Assembly (NCBI GenBank): GCA_020860245.1
Contig: JAJBUQ010000015.1
Location: 1-64,000, forward strand
Source: Rikenellaceae bacterium
GTDB taxonomy: Bacteria > Bacteroidota > Bacteroidia > Bacteroidales > Rikenellaceae
Direction of reading: 5' to 3'
Length of the DNA stretch: 64,000 nt
The notes beneath the pieces were generated by a model that did not search any database, was not told where the DNA came from, and was given only the letters and a program-made list of their open reading frames with translations. A program made the position numbers and the translations under genes. This document shows, one piece after another, positions 52,967-61,684 of this stretch. Numbering within the stretch: the stretch's first letter is position 1; the number at the start of each line of letters is the position of its first letter.

Positions 52967-54448
52967 TTAATTATTGGAAAAATTTACCTGCAAAGCGAAT
53001 TCGCTCGTATATCCGGTATAATTTAACAGACGATCTTCTAATCCGTCGAGAATCTGTCCTACAAGATCTCCTATTGTAATGGTAACCGGAGCTCCCGTTA
53101 TATCGATGGTAATCTCCATGTCCTTAACAGATTCGAGCAGTTCTCCTACCCTGAATTGATCCCATATAACAGGCAGCAGCATCGTTATCAACGGAAGTAA
53201 ATTTTCAAGTTCCGAACCTTCGAGAGTTATCGTATGCGTAAGGGTATTACGGTAATGATACATGTTCCAATAAGTTTGTCCGCTAATTACAGCGCTTCTC
53301 TCCGTAGTCCTTACGACCGGTTCGACCTCTTCATATCGGAATTTAACACCATCGGACATCCAGGTCATCAACGTCTCTAACAGATCTATAATATAGCCCA
53401 GACTGAGATCTCCTCCGAAAAGTCCGCTAAGATCAAAATCGCCAAGGTCGAGACTGCTAAGATCGATCTCCCAGCCATTCCCTCCGGTAAGCTGTGCAAT
53501 TATATTCTCAAGATTAGGTCGGACATGCACGTACTCCCCGTCAAAGTAATAGAATGCAAAATTTTTCGAATCGACATAAGTCACATTCTCTCTTTGGAAA
53601 TCTCCAAGAGATCCTCCGGCAATAAGTGCGAGAAAAAACGAGGCGTCGCTCGGCAGTCCGGAGTAATGTACTCCGAGATTACCGTCGGGGAGGAAGACAA
53701 TATCTTGTAAAAGAGCGTAAATCAACCCCTTAAGAACATTTTCAATCAAATCATGGCCAGCAAACAGATTCCCGTCAGCCGTCCTGAAATCGAAGAAATT
53801 TTCTTCCATTCCCGATACCGGATCGATTATTTTCCACGTGAGTTCTATAAAATCAGGCGTTACGTCATAATAATAATTATATCCCTGATATTTACCCTTG
53901 GCAATATCCTCTTCCGTAAAATCGGTCCGAATATCCTCTCCGGTAAGAATTTCTTCCGCAGTCACAGAAGACCATACTCCATAAGTGAGCAACGGATTGG
54001 CAGGCATATTTATATCGGAGAGGGAGACGGAGAGTTTCTCCTCTTCCTTACCGTATTCGTCGGTAGCGACCACGAGGTTTCCTGTATACGAGAAGGTTGT
54101 TCCGACAGGCGTTTTAGCACTTCCGCTAAAAGAATACCCGGATTCTGTCATGTTAAGTTTTACATTTTCGATGGTCGCCTGTTTGTCCCACGGCATAACA
54201 CCGAGGATTTTTACGGTAGCAGTATTATCTCCTTCATACTGCACGTAAACTTCGGCACCGTAGTAATCCAAATCGTTATAACTGAAATCCAGCGATCCCT
54301 GCCTTTCAGAGGCTCCGGTCTTATTGGAATATACTTTATTCGTTTCCGGGCTTATACCTGGACCGTAATAAGGATCGGAATCGTCGCAGCCGGTAAACAC
54401 GCAGAGAGCCGCGGCTACGACAAACATAAATCGTAAAATTCTGTTCAT
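52967..54448 (-). CDS. Surface lipoprotein (DUF4925-like), partner of TonB receptor
   Basis: A 493-residue lipoprotein (lipobox VFTGC). The first 170 residues are beta-rich (QGSLDFSYNDLDYYGAEVYV, YSFSGSAKTPVGTTFSYTGN), consistent with DUF4925-type proteins. The second half has several long hydrophobic helical stretches without being membrane-spanning in context (ENVLKGLIYALLQDIVFLPD, YIIDLLETLMTWMSDG, NLLPLITMLLPVIWDQF). Such amphipathic helices could form a pocket for a hydrophobic ligand. It precedes the TonB receptor by 35 bases and is divergent from an AraC-type regulator. The role as substrate-binding partner of the receptor is inference from this layout. Confidence 0.7.
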   Translation of the reverse strand: MNRILRFMFVVAAALCVFTGCDDSDPYYGPGISPETNKVYSNKTGASERQGSLDFSYNDLDYYGAEVYVQYEGDNTATVKILGVMPWDKQATIENVKLNMTESGYSFSGSAKTPVGTTFSYTGNLVVATDEYGKEEEKLSVSLSDINMPANPLLTYGVWSSVTAEEILTGEDIRTDFTEEDIAKGKYQGYNYYYDVTPDFIELTWKIIDPVSGMEENFFDFRTADGNLFAGHDLIENVLKGLIYALLQDIVFLPDGNLGVHYSGLPSDASFFLALIAGGSLGDFQRENVTYVDSKNFAFYYFDGEYVHVRPNLENIIAQLTGGNGWEIDLSSLDLGDFDLSGLFGGDLSLGYIIDLLETLMTWMSDGVKFRYEEVEPVVRTTERSAVISGQTYWNMYHYRNTLTHTITLEGSELENLLPLITMLLPVIWDQFRVGELLESVKDMEITIDITGAPVTITIGDLVGQILDGLEDRLLNYTGYTSEFALQVNFSNN

Positions 54449-54470
54449 AAAATTAAATTTTTATCTGGGG

Positions 54471-54502
54471 CAAAGTTCCGTCGTTTTAAGGTATTTATCA
54501 AG
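54471..54502 (-). promoter_or_regulatory. Promoter of lipoprotein / TonB receptor operon
   Basis: On the minus strand, CTTG (54502-54499), a 20-base spacer and GAACTTTG (54478-54471) fit the Bacteroidota consensus with one mismatch in each box. The weak boxes and the divergent AraC-family gene suggest an activator-dependent promoter. Confidence 0.55.
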
Positions 54503-54599
54503 TTCCCGAATAGTAAATCGACTTACTTTTTTGAACATAAATGTCCGTTAATAAGTATTTTTAGGTAAATTGCACTTCAAAATATCAATATTTAACGAT

Positions 54600-55448
54600 A
54601 TGATCATCGATTTTCCCAAACTCGATATACCCGTCGATTTTATCTCCAGTAAGAACATCGACTTCGAAATTCTCGAATACTATACTAAATTTCCGTGCAG
54701 GATCAAGAGCGCTATATTCTTTCTCTGCACCGACGGAGAGATCACCGTTACAATAAACCTCTCGGACTACACTTTTCAGAAGGGGGATTTTACATTTCTC
54801 ATTCCGGACAGCTTCATACAGCTCCAGACCATCAGCCGCGAATTCAAATTTTCATTCGTGGCCTTCTCTTCGGGATTTCTCGAGAAGACGCCTCTGCTTC
54901 AGTCAATCTTCGAACTGATTCCGGTCATAAACATACATCCTGTAAAGAAACTCAACGAGACGGAATACAATACCCAGAAGCGTTTCTTCGATTTTCTCGC
55001 ATACTGTTTCTCGGACGGATCCTACCTGCTCACACCGAATACAATACAGTCGGTATTCAACATATTAATAGAACAGGTCAAGGCCACATATCAGGCGCAG
55101 TACCATGCAGACAAGCACAAAATGTCGCGGGAATACCAAATATACATGGAATTCTCACTGCTGCTCCGCCAGAATTTTACAGCTCAGCATCATCTCAGTT
55201 TTTATGCGGATAAAATGGGATTATCATTGCAGCATCTCTCGCGCGTTATAAAAAAAATGACGGGTAAAAATGCGACCAAGATTATCGACTCTCTTCTTCT
55301 CATGGAGGCCAAATCGAGGCTTAAATTCTCGTCCGCACCGATAAAAACGCTGGCGTCGGATATAGGATTCACCAATACCTCGTTCTTTTACAGATGGTTC
55401 AAGACAAGGACAGGATTGACTCCTCAGCAATATAAGGAGGAAGTATAG
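54600..55448 (+). CDS. AraC-family transcriptional regulator
   Basis: A 282-residue regulator. The N-terminal cupin-like sensing domain (CRIKSAIFFLCTDGEITVTI, YTFQKGDFTFLIPDSFIQLQ) is followed by the double HTH of AraC proteins: HHLSFYADKMGLSLQHLSRV and IKTLASDIGFTNTSFFYRWF, then KTRTGLTPQQYKEEV. The ATG at 54600 is preferred over a TTG at 54570. It is divergently transcribed from the lipoprotein-TonB receptor operon 150 bases away, a common layout for a local regulator; the ligand is unknown. Confidence 0.92.
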   Translation: MIIDFPKLDIPVDFISSKNIDFEILEYYTKFPCRIKSAIFFLCTDGEITVTINLSDYTFQKGDFTFLIPDSFIQLQTISREFKFSFVAFSSGFLEKTPLLQSIFELIPVINIHPVKKLNETEYNTQKRFFDFLAYCFSDGSYLLTPNTIQSVFNILIEQVKATYQAQYHADKHKMSREYQIYMEFSLLLRQNFTAQHHLSFYADKMGLSLQHLSRVIKKMTGKNATKIIDSLLLMEAKSRLKFSSAPIKTLASDIGFTNTSFFYRWFKTRTGLTPQQYKEEV

Positions 55449-55542
55449 ATTAAGTTTTGACGGAAGGACATGCTCAAAATCGCAGGCACTGAATCGTGCA
55501 TGGGAATCTATATGTAATCCGAAGAATCCGTAATCGTTAAAT

Positions 55543-55568
55543 AAAAAAGGACCGCTCTTCAGCGATCC
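55543..55568 (-). terminator. Terminator of peroxiredoxin / Cys-rich protein operon
   Basis: On the minus strand, GGA-t-CGCT / AGCG-g-TCC stem (55549-55568) with a four-base loop, followed by TTTTTT (plus-strand A-run 55543-55548). Confidence 0.75.
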
Positions 55569-55590
55569 TCCAAAATAAAATTTATGCCAA

Positions 55591-55938
55591 TTAGCAAACT
55601 CCGTCGTACGAATCATTAAGGAAGTCGCTGCACGCAGACTCACACGCCTCGCATGCTTTAGCGCAATTCTGACAATGATCCATGGGATATTTTTTGCATT
55701 CGTCCGCGCACTGGCGGCAAATAGTCTTACACAGACTAAGCACTTCCTTTTTAAAATGGCTTCCTCCATAAATGAGGTTCTGTGTGGCGGAACATATCTC
55801 CGCACACTCTTTATCGAGCCTTATACATTCCTTCATTTTCTTTACGTCCTCTTCGTCGAGACATGCGTTAAAACAATCGTTGCACATATGCACGCACTCC
55901 GCGAGTTTGTGCACCAGATCTTTCATTTTTTCATCCAT
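55591..55938 (-). CDS. Cys-rich four-helix bundle protein (DUF326, copper-storage-like)
   Basis: A 115-residue protein with regularly spaced Cys on helices: ECVHMCNDCFNACLDEEDVK, ECIRLDKECAEICSATQ, SLCKTICRQCADECKKYPMD and HCQNCAKACEACESACSDF. This matches DUF326/Csp-type bundles, some of which store Cu(I) through inward-facing Cys; others are ferredoxin-like accessory proteins. No signal peptide, so cytosolic. It lies ten bases after the peroxiredoxin gene, which suggests a joint role in metal or oxidative stress. Confidence 0.85.
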   Translation of the reverse strand: MDEKMKDLVHKLAECVHMCNDCFNACLDEEDVKKMKECIRLDKECAEICSATQNLIYGGSHFKKEVLSLCKTICRQCADECKKYPMDHCQNCAKACEACESACSDFLNDSYDGVC

Positions 55939-55948
55939 AGCTGTGATT

Positions 55949-56662
55949 TTATTTAACTTTTTCGTACAATTTTTCTTCTACTTTATCTTTAGGAAGCTCC
56001 CTCAATGAGAAGAACCAATCGTCGTGCTTAACCGAATCGTCAGCCATTCTCTCTCTCGCCGCGTCACAAGTCTGCGGAGCAGGAACCATAACTTCGTCTC
56101 CGGGACGCCAGTCAGCAGGCAGCGATACTCCGAATTCATCGATAGTCTGCAATCCGATAAGCACGCGTTTGATCTCATCGAAATTGCGGCCGAGGGACAG
56201 CGGATAATATATCACCGCACGGACAATTCCCTTAGGGTCGATGAAGAAGACAGCGCGCACGGCCTTGGTCTCGCTCGCACTCGGCTGGAGCATTCCGTAG
56301 AGCTTGGCAACATGCATTGATACATCGTCTATGAGAGGAAATCTCACCTCGACATTCTTCATACCTTTAAAATCGATTTTTTCCTCTATAGTTCTCAACC
56401 ATGCAATATGGCTTGCGAGTCCGTCGATCGACAATCCTATTAGCTGGCAATTCAGGTTCTCGAATTCTTTCTGCATATGTCCGAAGGTTACGAATTCCGA
56501 CGTACATACCGGTGTGAAGTCCGAAGGGTGGCTGAATAGAATAACCCATTTACCCTTAAAATCCTCAGGGAAGTTTATTTTACCGTTCGTTGTCTGTGCC
56601 TCGAATGCCGGAGCATGCTCCCCTATCGTCGGCATTCCGTGGCATTCCTGTTCTTTTTCCAT
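55949..56662 (-). CDS. Peroxiredoxin (Prx6-type AhpC/TSA family)
   Basis: A 237-residue thiol peroxidase. The peroxidatic Cys53 is in SHPSDFTPVCTSEF, with the conserved Arg later in KAVRAVFFIDPKGIVRAVIY. The long C-terminal domain (LPADWRPGDEVMVPAPQTCD) is typical of the Prx6 class; the Cys there may act as resolving residue, as in archaeal Prx6-type enzymes. The start at 56662 (MEKEQECHGMPTIGEH) is preferred over a frame extension to 56704, which would run into the terminator at 56705. Reduces H2O2 and organic peroxides. Same operon as the Cys-rich protein downstream. Confidence 0.93.
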   Translation of the reverse strand: MEKEQECHGMPTIGEHAPAFEAQTTNGKINFPEDFKGKWVILFSHPSDFTPVCTSEFVTFGHMQKEFENLNCQLIGLSIDGLASHIAWLRTIEEKIDFKGMKNVEVRFPLIDDVSMHVAKLYGMLQPSASETKAVRAVFFIDPKGIVRAVIYYPLSLGRNFDEIKRVLIGLQTIDEFGVSLPADWRPGDEVMVPAPQTCDAARERMADDSVKHDDWFFSLRELPKDKVEEKLYEKVK

Positions 56663-56704
56663 GATTTTATCGTTTTTACAGGAACACATACACAAAATAT
56701 GCAA

Positions 56705-56730
56705 ATAAGCTCCTGATGTCAGGAGCTTAT
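56705..56730 (-). terminator. Terminator of the PL22-like lyase gene
   Basis: ATAAGCTCCTGA (56705-56716) pairs with TCAGGAGCTTAT (56719-56730); the innermost pairs must open to form the loop. It lies between the lyase stop (56764) and the peroxiredoxin start (56662), so the peroxiredoxin promoter has to lie within about 45 bases or inside the hairpin; I could not identify it. Confidence 0.8.
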
Positions 56731-56763
56731 ATAAATAGGTTCTTTCCGGTTATTTAAGGGAGC

Positions 56764-58035
56764 CTAATCTTCTCTCCATTCAGCCGGAATATCTACGACC
56801 ATAACAGCGAGCCTCGCCCCGTCGGATAATTTTCCGGACTGGATCAGCACGCGTTTGTTGTCCGTGCTAAAATATGGATGCGCATGATCCGGTTTCATCT
56901 GGTGTCCGGTAGTAAGAAGGTGAATACGTCCATTTTTGACATTAACCAGCGATACGTTGCCTGCGAAGTCGTCGCCGACCGCCCAATAACCGTCCGAAGA
57001 TCCGTTGCAGTGCCAGAAGCTCCGCGCTCTGCGCTGTACGTCAGCATATTCGGGATTTTTATCCGGATCGAGTACCTGTCCGAGAACCCGTACATCGCCG
57101 TTGCGGAGATTTACCGAGAATATTCCCGAAGGCTTCTTCCTCAACGGATCCAGGTGGCTGAGTACATTAAAGTACACATGGTCAGCATCGGCGAATGTCT
57201 CGTGTGTAACCCATTCGTAATCCGATTCGATATATAAAGGGCGGTAAGTGTTTGTGTTCATATCCCCGAACCACATCCTCTGGGGAGAATTACCTCCGGT
57301 CTCATGGCAGAAGACTATCTCGCGTGTTACGAAAGGACTCGCCTGAACGTGCCCCATCGTAAAATCGACATTAAATACGAATTTTATCTCGCCTGTCTGG
57401 ACATCGACGCTGCGGATACCGCCTATGCGGTTTTTGATGCGGTGCTCGCTGTCGTCGATCGGATTAACCCAGTCTTCCGGCTGCTCCTGCGTCACACCTA
57501 TATATAATACGTCCTCTTCGACATCGAGCCCCATTCCTCCGGATACACGTATGGAGTCCGGCCAGACGGCCACGACTCTCTCATATTCGGTATAAGGCTT
57601 CATCTGCCCCTTCTCGCTATCCGCAAGCACACGATCCGTATCGAGTTCGATTATTTTTGCAGGCTGATCCCTCTCCCTTCTCATAAAATATAAGAGTCCT
57701 TTTTTTCGAGAGAGATTATATTCTCCGTTTCCCTCCCCCTCGGTGATCTGGATTATCTCACCGGACTGCTCATTTACGAAGAACAGCTGTCCGCTTCCGG
57801 TACGCCTCGAACGGAACGCGACATATTTACTGTCATAAGTCCACTGCGGATGGGTCTGATAAATACGGCTGTCGCTATGTTCGGGACTGTTGGTCAGGAC
57901 GGTAACTTTCAATCCTGTAACAGGATCGTCATAAGTAAATTTTTCGGACGGGAGCCTCGTTCCAATCTGCGCCATTAAAGCGGCGCCGGAACAAAGCGAT
58001 ACTGTAAGAAGTGCGATTTTTTTAATTATTTTCAT
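56764..58035 (-). CDS. Oligogalacturonate lyase-like protein (PL22)
   Basis: A 423-residue exported protein (signal peptide ending near ALMAQ). It is a seven-blade-propeller lyase of the PL22 type: THPQWTYDSKYVAFRSRRTG, QLFFVNEQSGEIIQITEGEG, MGHVQASPFVTREIVFCHET, RMWFGDMNTN, EWVTHETFADADHVYFNVLS and PDHAHPYFSTDNKRVLIQSG contain the His residues that bind the metal and the Arg/His for catalysis. PL22 converts digalacturonate and short oligogalacturonides to unsaturated monomers, completing pectin breakdown together with enzymes such as the PL11 lyase at 46772. A consensus promoter lies at 58070-58101. Confidence 0.88.
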   Translation of the reverse strand: MKIIKKIALLTVSLCSGAALMAQIGTRLPSEKFTYDDPVTGLKVTVLTNSPEHSDSRIYQTHPQWTYDSKYVAFRSRRTGSGQLFFVNEQSGEIIQITEGEGNGEYNLSRKKGLLYFMRRERDQPAKIIELDTDRVLADSEKGQMKPYTEYERVVAVWPDSIRVSGGMGLDVEEDVLYIGVTQEQPEDWVNPIDDSEHRIKNRIGGIRSVDVQTGEIKFVFNVDFTMGHVQASPFVTREIVFCHETGGNSPQRMWFGDMNTNTYRPLYIESDYEWVTHETFADADHVYFNVLSHLDPLRKKPSGIFSVNLRNGDVRVLGQVLDPDKNPEYADVQRRARSFWHCNGSSDGYWAVGDDFAGNVSLVNVKNGRIHLLTTGHQMKPDHAHPYFSTDNKRVLIQSGKLSDGARLAVMVVDIPAEWRED

Positions 58036-58069
58036 AGGAGTCTTAGTTGGTTTTGTTGTTTGACTCCTT

Positions 58070-58101
58070 CAAAATTATTATAACATCGTACCAAAACCAA
58101 A
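58070..58101 (-). promoter_or_regulatory. Promoter of the PL22-like gene
   Basis: On the minus strand, TTTG (58101-58098), a 20-base spacer and TAATTTTG (58077-58070) match the Bacteroidota consensus exactly. Confidence 0.75.
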
Positions 58102-58149
58102 CATTACGACCCTATCCGGTTAGATTCTAATTAACATTTAATCATTGGA

Positions 58150-60003
58150 TCAGAACGGAAATATTAGCGGAAGCACCAGAACCATAACTATTCCCATGAT
58201 TAACTGGAGCGGTAGTCCGACCTTAATATAATCGATGAACGTATATCCTCCGGGCGTCATTACGAGCGCGTTGGGCGGTGTCGAGAACGGCGAAGCGAAG
58301 CACATGCTCGCCGCAACCGCAACCGAGAAGAGGAACGGATAGGGACTGAGTCCCATTATAATCGCTGTCTGCATGGCGATAGGCGCCATAAGCACGGCTG
58401 TGGCGGTATTGCTTATAACCATCGTCATCAGCGACGTACAGAAGTACACCCCTGCCATAAGGATATAAGGGCCCATCTCTCCGAGACTGTCCATGAGGAA
58501 TCCCGATATGAGCGTGGTTATTCCGGTTTTTTCGAACGCCGTAGACATCGGCATCATGGCTGCGATAAGAACTATGCTCTCCCAGTTTATGCTTCCGTAG
58601 GCCTCTTCGGCATTCTTAAGGCATCCTGTGATTACCATCAGCACGGCAGCTCCGATAACAGCCATAACTCCGGGGATGAGATCGAACGCCATGACCAGAA
58701 TCATAAAGAGCATAATAGCTGCCGCAACCGGAGTCTTATGGTCTATGGTGCTCTTCGCGGCCTCTTTTAGCGGTTGTCCGACAAGAACGAAGTCGTCCTG
58801 ATTATCGGCAAGTCTGGCAATCGTATCCCAGTCTCCCTGCACGAGAAGGGCGTCTCCGGAGTGAAGTTTTTGATCTGCAATGAGCTCGATATTATAATTG
58901 CCGTTATGCTGTATGCCTATCACATTCACACCGTATTTATCCCTGAAACTAATATTCTTTATCGTATGATTCACGAGTCCTGACCGGGGAAGAATATAGA
59001 GTTCCGCTACACCGTAATTGTTCATGTCGTAGACACCGCTTCCTCCGTCGGAATCGAGAAGGATCAATCCCTTCTCGTTAACAAGGAGATCGACATCCTC
59101 ATCCGAACCCTGACAATATAGTATATCGTCCTTCATCAACACCGAATCGGGGCTGGCAAGTTCTTCGACTACCGACGGCCTCAAGCGCGAACCGCTTTTG
59201 CGGACTATTTTAACAACATTGACTCCATATTCGGAGCGGATACATGAATCGGACAGCCTGACCCCGTTGAGAGACGAGTACTCATCCACCATTACTTTGC
59301 ATAACTGCCTGTTAAGATTATATGAATCGACGAGGTCTTTGATTGATTTACCTTTTTTGTCCTTTTTTTCTACACTGTCGTTTTTAGACACGAGAATTTT
59401 CGACAGGAAGAATAAGACCACAATCCCTACCACTACGACTACGCATCCTACCGGAGCGAATGAGAAGAACGACAGCGGTTCGTAACCTCCGCTCACGAGC
59501 ACCTCCTGTATCACGAGGTTCGGAGGGGTACTGATAAGGGTAAACAGCCCCATGCTGCTGGCGAACGCTAACGGCATCAGAAATCTTCTCGCGCCGACAT
59601 TGGCGCTTGCGGCGATACTTATTACGATCGGCAGCATTACGGCTACCGTTCCGGTATTGCTGATAAACGCCCCCACCAATGCAGTAACGAGCATAACCAA
59701 AAAGAATAGCAGATTATCGTTTTTACCCGCAAGAAGAAGTATTCTACTGCTTATCAGTTTGGCAAGCCCTGTCCGGAAGATCCCTGCACTCACGACAAAT
59801 AATCCGATCATCATAATTACCACGGAATTGGAGAATCCGGCAAGAGCCTCGTTAGGTTCGAGAATTCCCGTCAGCGTCAGCGCAATAAGCGCGCACAGCG
59901 CAACAATATCGGTACGGTACTTCCCTTGAATAAAGAAAAAGGCCGTTAGGAAAAGGATTATAAGCGTAATATTCATTGGGGTTAAAAACTCCGGAATAGT
60001 CAT
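58150..60003 (-). CDS. DASS/SLC13-family transporter with two RCK_C (TrkA_C) domains
   Basis: A 617-residue membrane transporter. N- and C-terminal halves each hold five to six membrane spans with the SNT signatures of the divalent-anion:Na+ symporter family (AFISNTGTVAVMLPIVISIA and TMVISNTATAVLMAPIAMQT), and PPNLVIQEVLVSGG / PPNALVMTPGG. Between them, residues 230-400, are two TrkA_C ligand-binding domains (LRPSVVEELASPDSVLMKDD; YNIELIADQKLHSGDALLVQ). Family members carry sulfate, citrate or other dicarboxylates. Sulfate would link it to the PAPS genes that follow at 60265, but this is only proximity. Confidence 0.9.
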   Translation of the reverse strand: MTIPEFLTPMNITLIILFLTAFFFIQGKYRTDIVALCALIALTLTGILEPNEALAGFSNSVVIMMIGLFVVSAGIFRTGLAKLISSRILLLAGKNDNLLFFLVMLVTALVGAFISNTGTVAVMLPIVISIAASANVGARRFLMPLAFASSMGLFTLISTPPNLVIQEVLVSGGYEPLSFFSFAPVGCVVVVVGIVVLFFLSKILVSKNDSVEKKDKKGKSIKDLVDSYNLNRQLCKVMVDEYSSLNGVRLSDSCIRSEYGVNVVKIVRKSGSRLRPSVVEELASPDSVLMKDDILYCQGSDEDVDLLVNEKGLILLDSDGGSGVYDMNNYGVAELYILPRSGLVNHTIKNISFRDKYGVNVIGIQHNGNYNIELIADQKLHSGDALLVQGDWDTIARLADNQDDFVLVGQPLKEAAKSTIDHKTPVAAAIMLFMILVMAFDLIPGVMAVIGAAVLMVITGCLKNAEEAYGSINWESIVLIAAMMPMSTAFEKTGITTLISGFLMDSLGEMGPYILMAGVYFCTSLMTMVISNTATAVLMAPIAMQTAIIMGLSPYPFLFSVAVAASMCFASPFSTPPNALVMTPGGYTFIDYIKVGLPLQLIMGIVMVLVLPLIFPF

Positions 60004-60028
60004 AAAATTTTTTTTAGGTTATGCGCTT

Positions 60029-60036
60029 CAAAATTA
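60029..60036 (-). promoter_or_regulatory. Probable -7 element for the DASS transporter gene
   Basis: Minus-strand TAATTTTG (60036-60029), 26 bases before the ATG at 60003; the -33 box is not recognisable. Confidence 0.5.
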
Positions 60037-60204
60037 GTAAATTTTACCGGTTGTAAAAATTCTTCCGCGAAGACTCCTGTTTTACATTCTCCGAAGGATC
60101 GGGCAGAATAGGCTCTTAATAAAGATTTACGAAACTTTTATCCTTATTGTCAGAATATATGTCCCGTACTGAACATAAATTTTATTTTTTCGATTTAATT
60201 TTAA

Positions 60205-60212
60205 TAATTTTG
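60205..60212 (+). promoter_or_regulatory. Probable -7 element for the cysQ-cysC-sulfotransferase operon
   Basis: TAATTTTG at 60205-60212 matches TAnnTTTG; the -33 region is only T-rich. The overlapping TGGCAC-N5-CGGCA (60211-60226) resembles a sigma-54 site at its -24 half but not fully at -12. Confidence 0.45.
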
Positions 60213-60264
60213 GCACTCGTTCGGCACTGAGCGTACCGGAACCGCATTAAATTTTATTTCAAAT

Positions 60265-61059
60265 TTGGAAAATTCCTATTTAAAAACAGCGATACGTGCT
60301 GCGCACGACGCAGGCATGGAGATTATTTCCGTATACAATGCCCCCCTCGAAGAGAAAGAGATTGTGTATAAAGAAGACAAATCTCCATTAACAACAGCTG
60401 ACAGACGGGCACACGATAAAATATGCTCCATACTGGAGAATACCGGAATTCCTATTCTGAGCGAAGAGGGCGGTGATACTGATTATTCCTCGCGCAGGGA
60501 ATGGAACACGATGTGGATCGTCGATCCGCTGGACGGAACAAAAGAATTTATAAAACGCAACGGTGAATTTACCGTAAATATAGCTCTCGTTGCGAACGGA
60601 ATCCCTGTTATAGGAGTCGTCTTTGTTCCGGTCGGTAATATTCTTTATTACTCGTCCGAAGAATCCGGAGCATTCAGGACGGTAATAAACAATATATCGG
60701 ACATCGACAGAATCGGCGAGATATCGGTGAAATTACCTGAGAGTACAGGACGTACCGGATTCAGAATAGTCGCGTCGAGGTCGCACATGGACGTACGTAC
60801 ACAGGAATATATTAAAGATAAAGAGAACGAGCACGGCGGAATAGAAATAGTCTCCTGCGGAAGTTCGCTTAAAATATGCAGGGTAGCGGAAGGAAGTGCG
60901 GACGAGTATCCACGCTTCGGTCCTACCATGGAGTGGGACACGGCAGCAGGACATGCTATTGCCATTCATGCGGGAAAAAAATTTTTGAATATAGACACGG
61001 GCGAACCACTCCGATATAATAAGGAATCGCTTCTAAATCCGTTCTTTATAGTAAAATAG
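60265..61059 (+). CDS. cysQ: 3'(2'),5'-bisphosphate nucleotidase
   Basis: A 264-residue Li+-sensitive phosphatase of the IMPase superfamily that removes 3'-phosphate from PAP, the by-product of sulfotransferases. Metal motifs are clear: SEEGGD, WIVDPLDGTKEFI and the C-terminal EWDTAAGHAI. The only start giving the normal N-terminus (ENSYLKTAIRAAHDAG) is a TTG at 60265; no ATG lies in frame upstream. It is followed one base later by cysC, so this operon makes PAPS and clears PAP for the sulfotransferase. Confidence 0.92.
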   Translation: MENSYLKTAIRAAHDAGMEIISVYNAPLEEKEIVYKEDKSPLTTADRRAHDKICSILENTGIPILSEEGGDTDYSSRREWNTMWIVDPLDGTKEFIKRNGEFTVNIALVANGIPVIGVVFVPVGNILYYSSEESGAFRTVINNISDIDRIGEISVKLPESTGRTGFRIVASRSHMDVRTQEYIKDKENEHGGIEIVSCGSSLKICRVAEGSADEYPRFGPTMEWDTAAGHAIAIHAGKKFLNIDTGEPLRYNKESLLNPFFIVK

Positions 61060-61060
61060 T

Positions 61061-61684
61061 ATGAGCGACAACAATATATATCCAATATTCTCGCGTATGC
61101 AGATACGCAACGACAAGGAGGGATTACTCGGACAACACAGTATTATGATATGGCTTACGGGACTCTCCGGCTCCGGCAAAAGCACCATAGCCATAGCACT
61201 CGAGAAGGAACTCTTCAGGCTCGGATTCCTATGCCGTATTCTTGACGGGGATAACATCCGCAGCGGGATAAACAATAACCTCGGATTTACCCAGGAGGAT
61301 CGTATCGAGAATATCAGGCGTATTGCTGAAATAGGCAAACTATTCATAGACAGCGGGATAATAACGATCTCCGCATTCATAAGTCCTAACAATGAAGTCC
61401 GCAACCTTGCACGCAGCATTATCGGTGAGAAGGACTTCGTGGAGGTATTTATCAGCACTCCGCTGGAGGTATGCGAAGGGAGGGACGTTAAAGGATTGTA
61501 TAAAAAAGCGAGGCGCGGAGAGATACAGCACTTCACGGGGATAAGCGCCCCCTTCGAGAGACCGGAAAATCCGGCGATCGAGATCGATACAACGGCGATG
61601 AGCGTCGAGGAATCAGTAAAAAAAATCATGGATGTTATTTTACCGCTAATCAGCACTAAAAAGGACGTAGAATGGGGCTTTTAG
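61061..61684 (+). CDS. cysC: Adenylylsulfate (APS) kinase
   Basis: A 207-residue kinase converting APS to PAPS. P-loop LTGLSGSGKST, the DGDNIRSGINNNLGF motif, the helix RIENIRRIAEIGKLFIDSGI, FISPNNEVRNLAR and the lid KGLYKKARRGEIQHFTGISA are all present. The stop overlaps the sulfotransferase start by 13 bases. No ATP sulfurylase genes (cysD, cysN) are in this operon, so APS must come from elsewhere in the genome. Confidence 0.95.
   Translation: MSDNNIYPIFSRMQIRNDKEGLLGQHSIMIWLTGLSGSGKSTIAIALEKELFRLGFLCRILDGDNIRSGINNNLGFTQEDRIENIRRIAEIGKLFIDSGIITISAFISPNNEVRNLARSIIGEKDFVEVFISTPLEVCEGRDVKGLYKKARRGEIQHFTGISAPFERPENPAIEIDTTAMSVEESVKKIMDVILPLISTKKDVEWGF

Noticed and set aside
60211..60226. Sigma-54 promoter TGGCAC-N5-CGGCA before cysQ
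   Set aside because: The -24 half fits but the -12 half deviates at two positions, and a TAATTTTG -7 box overlaps; kept only as an alternative.
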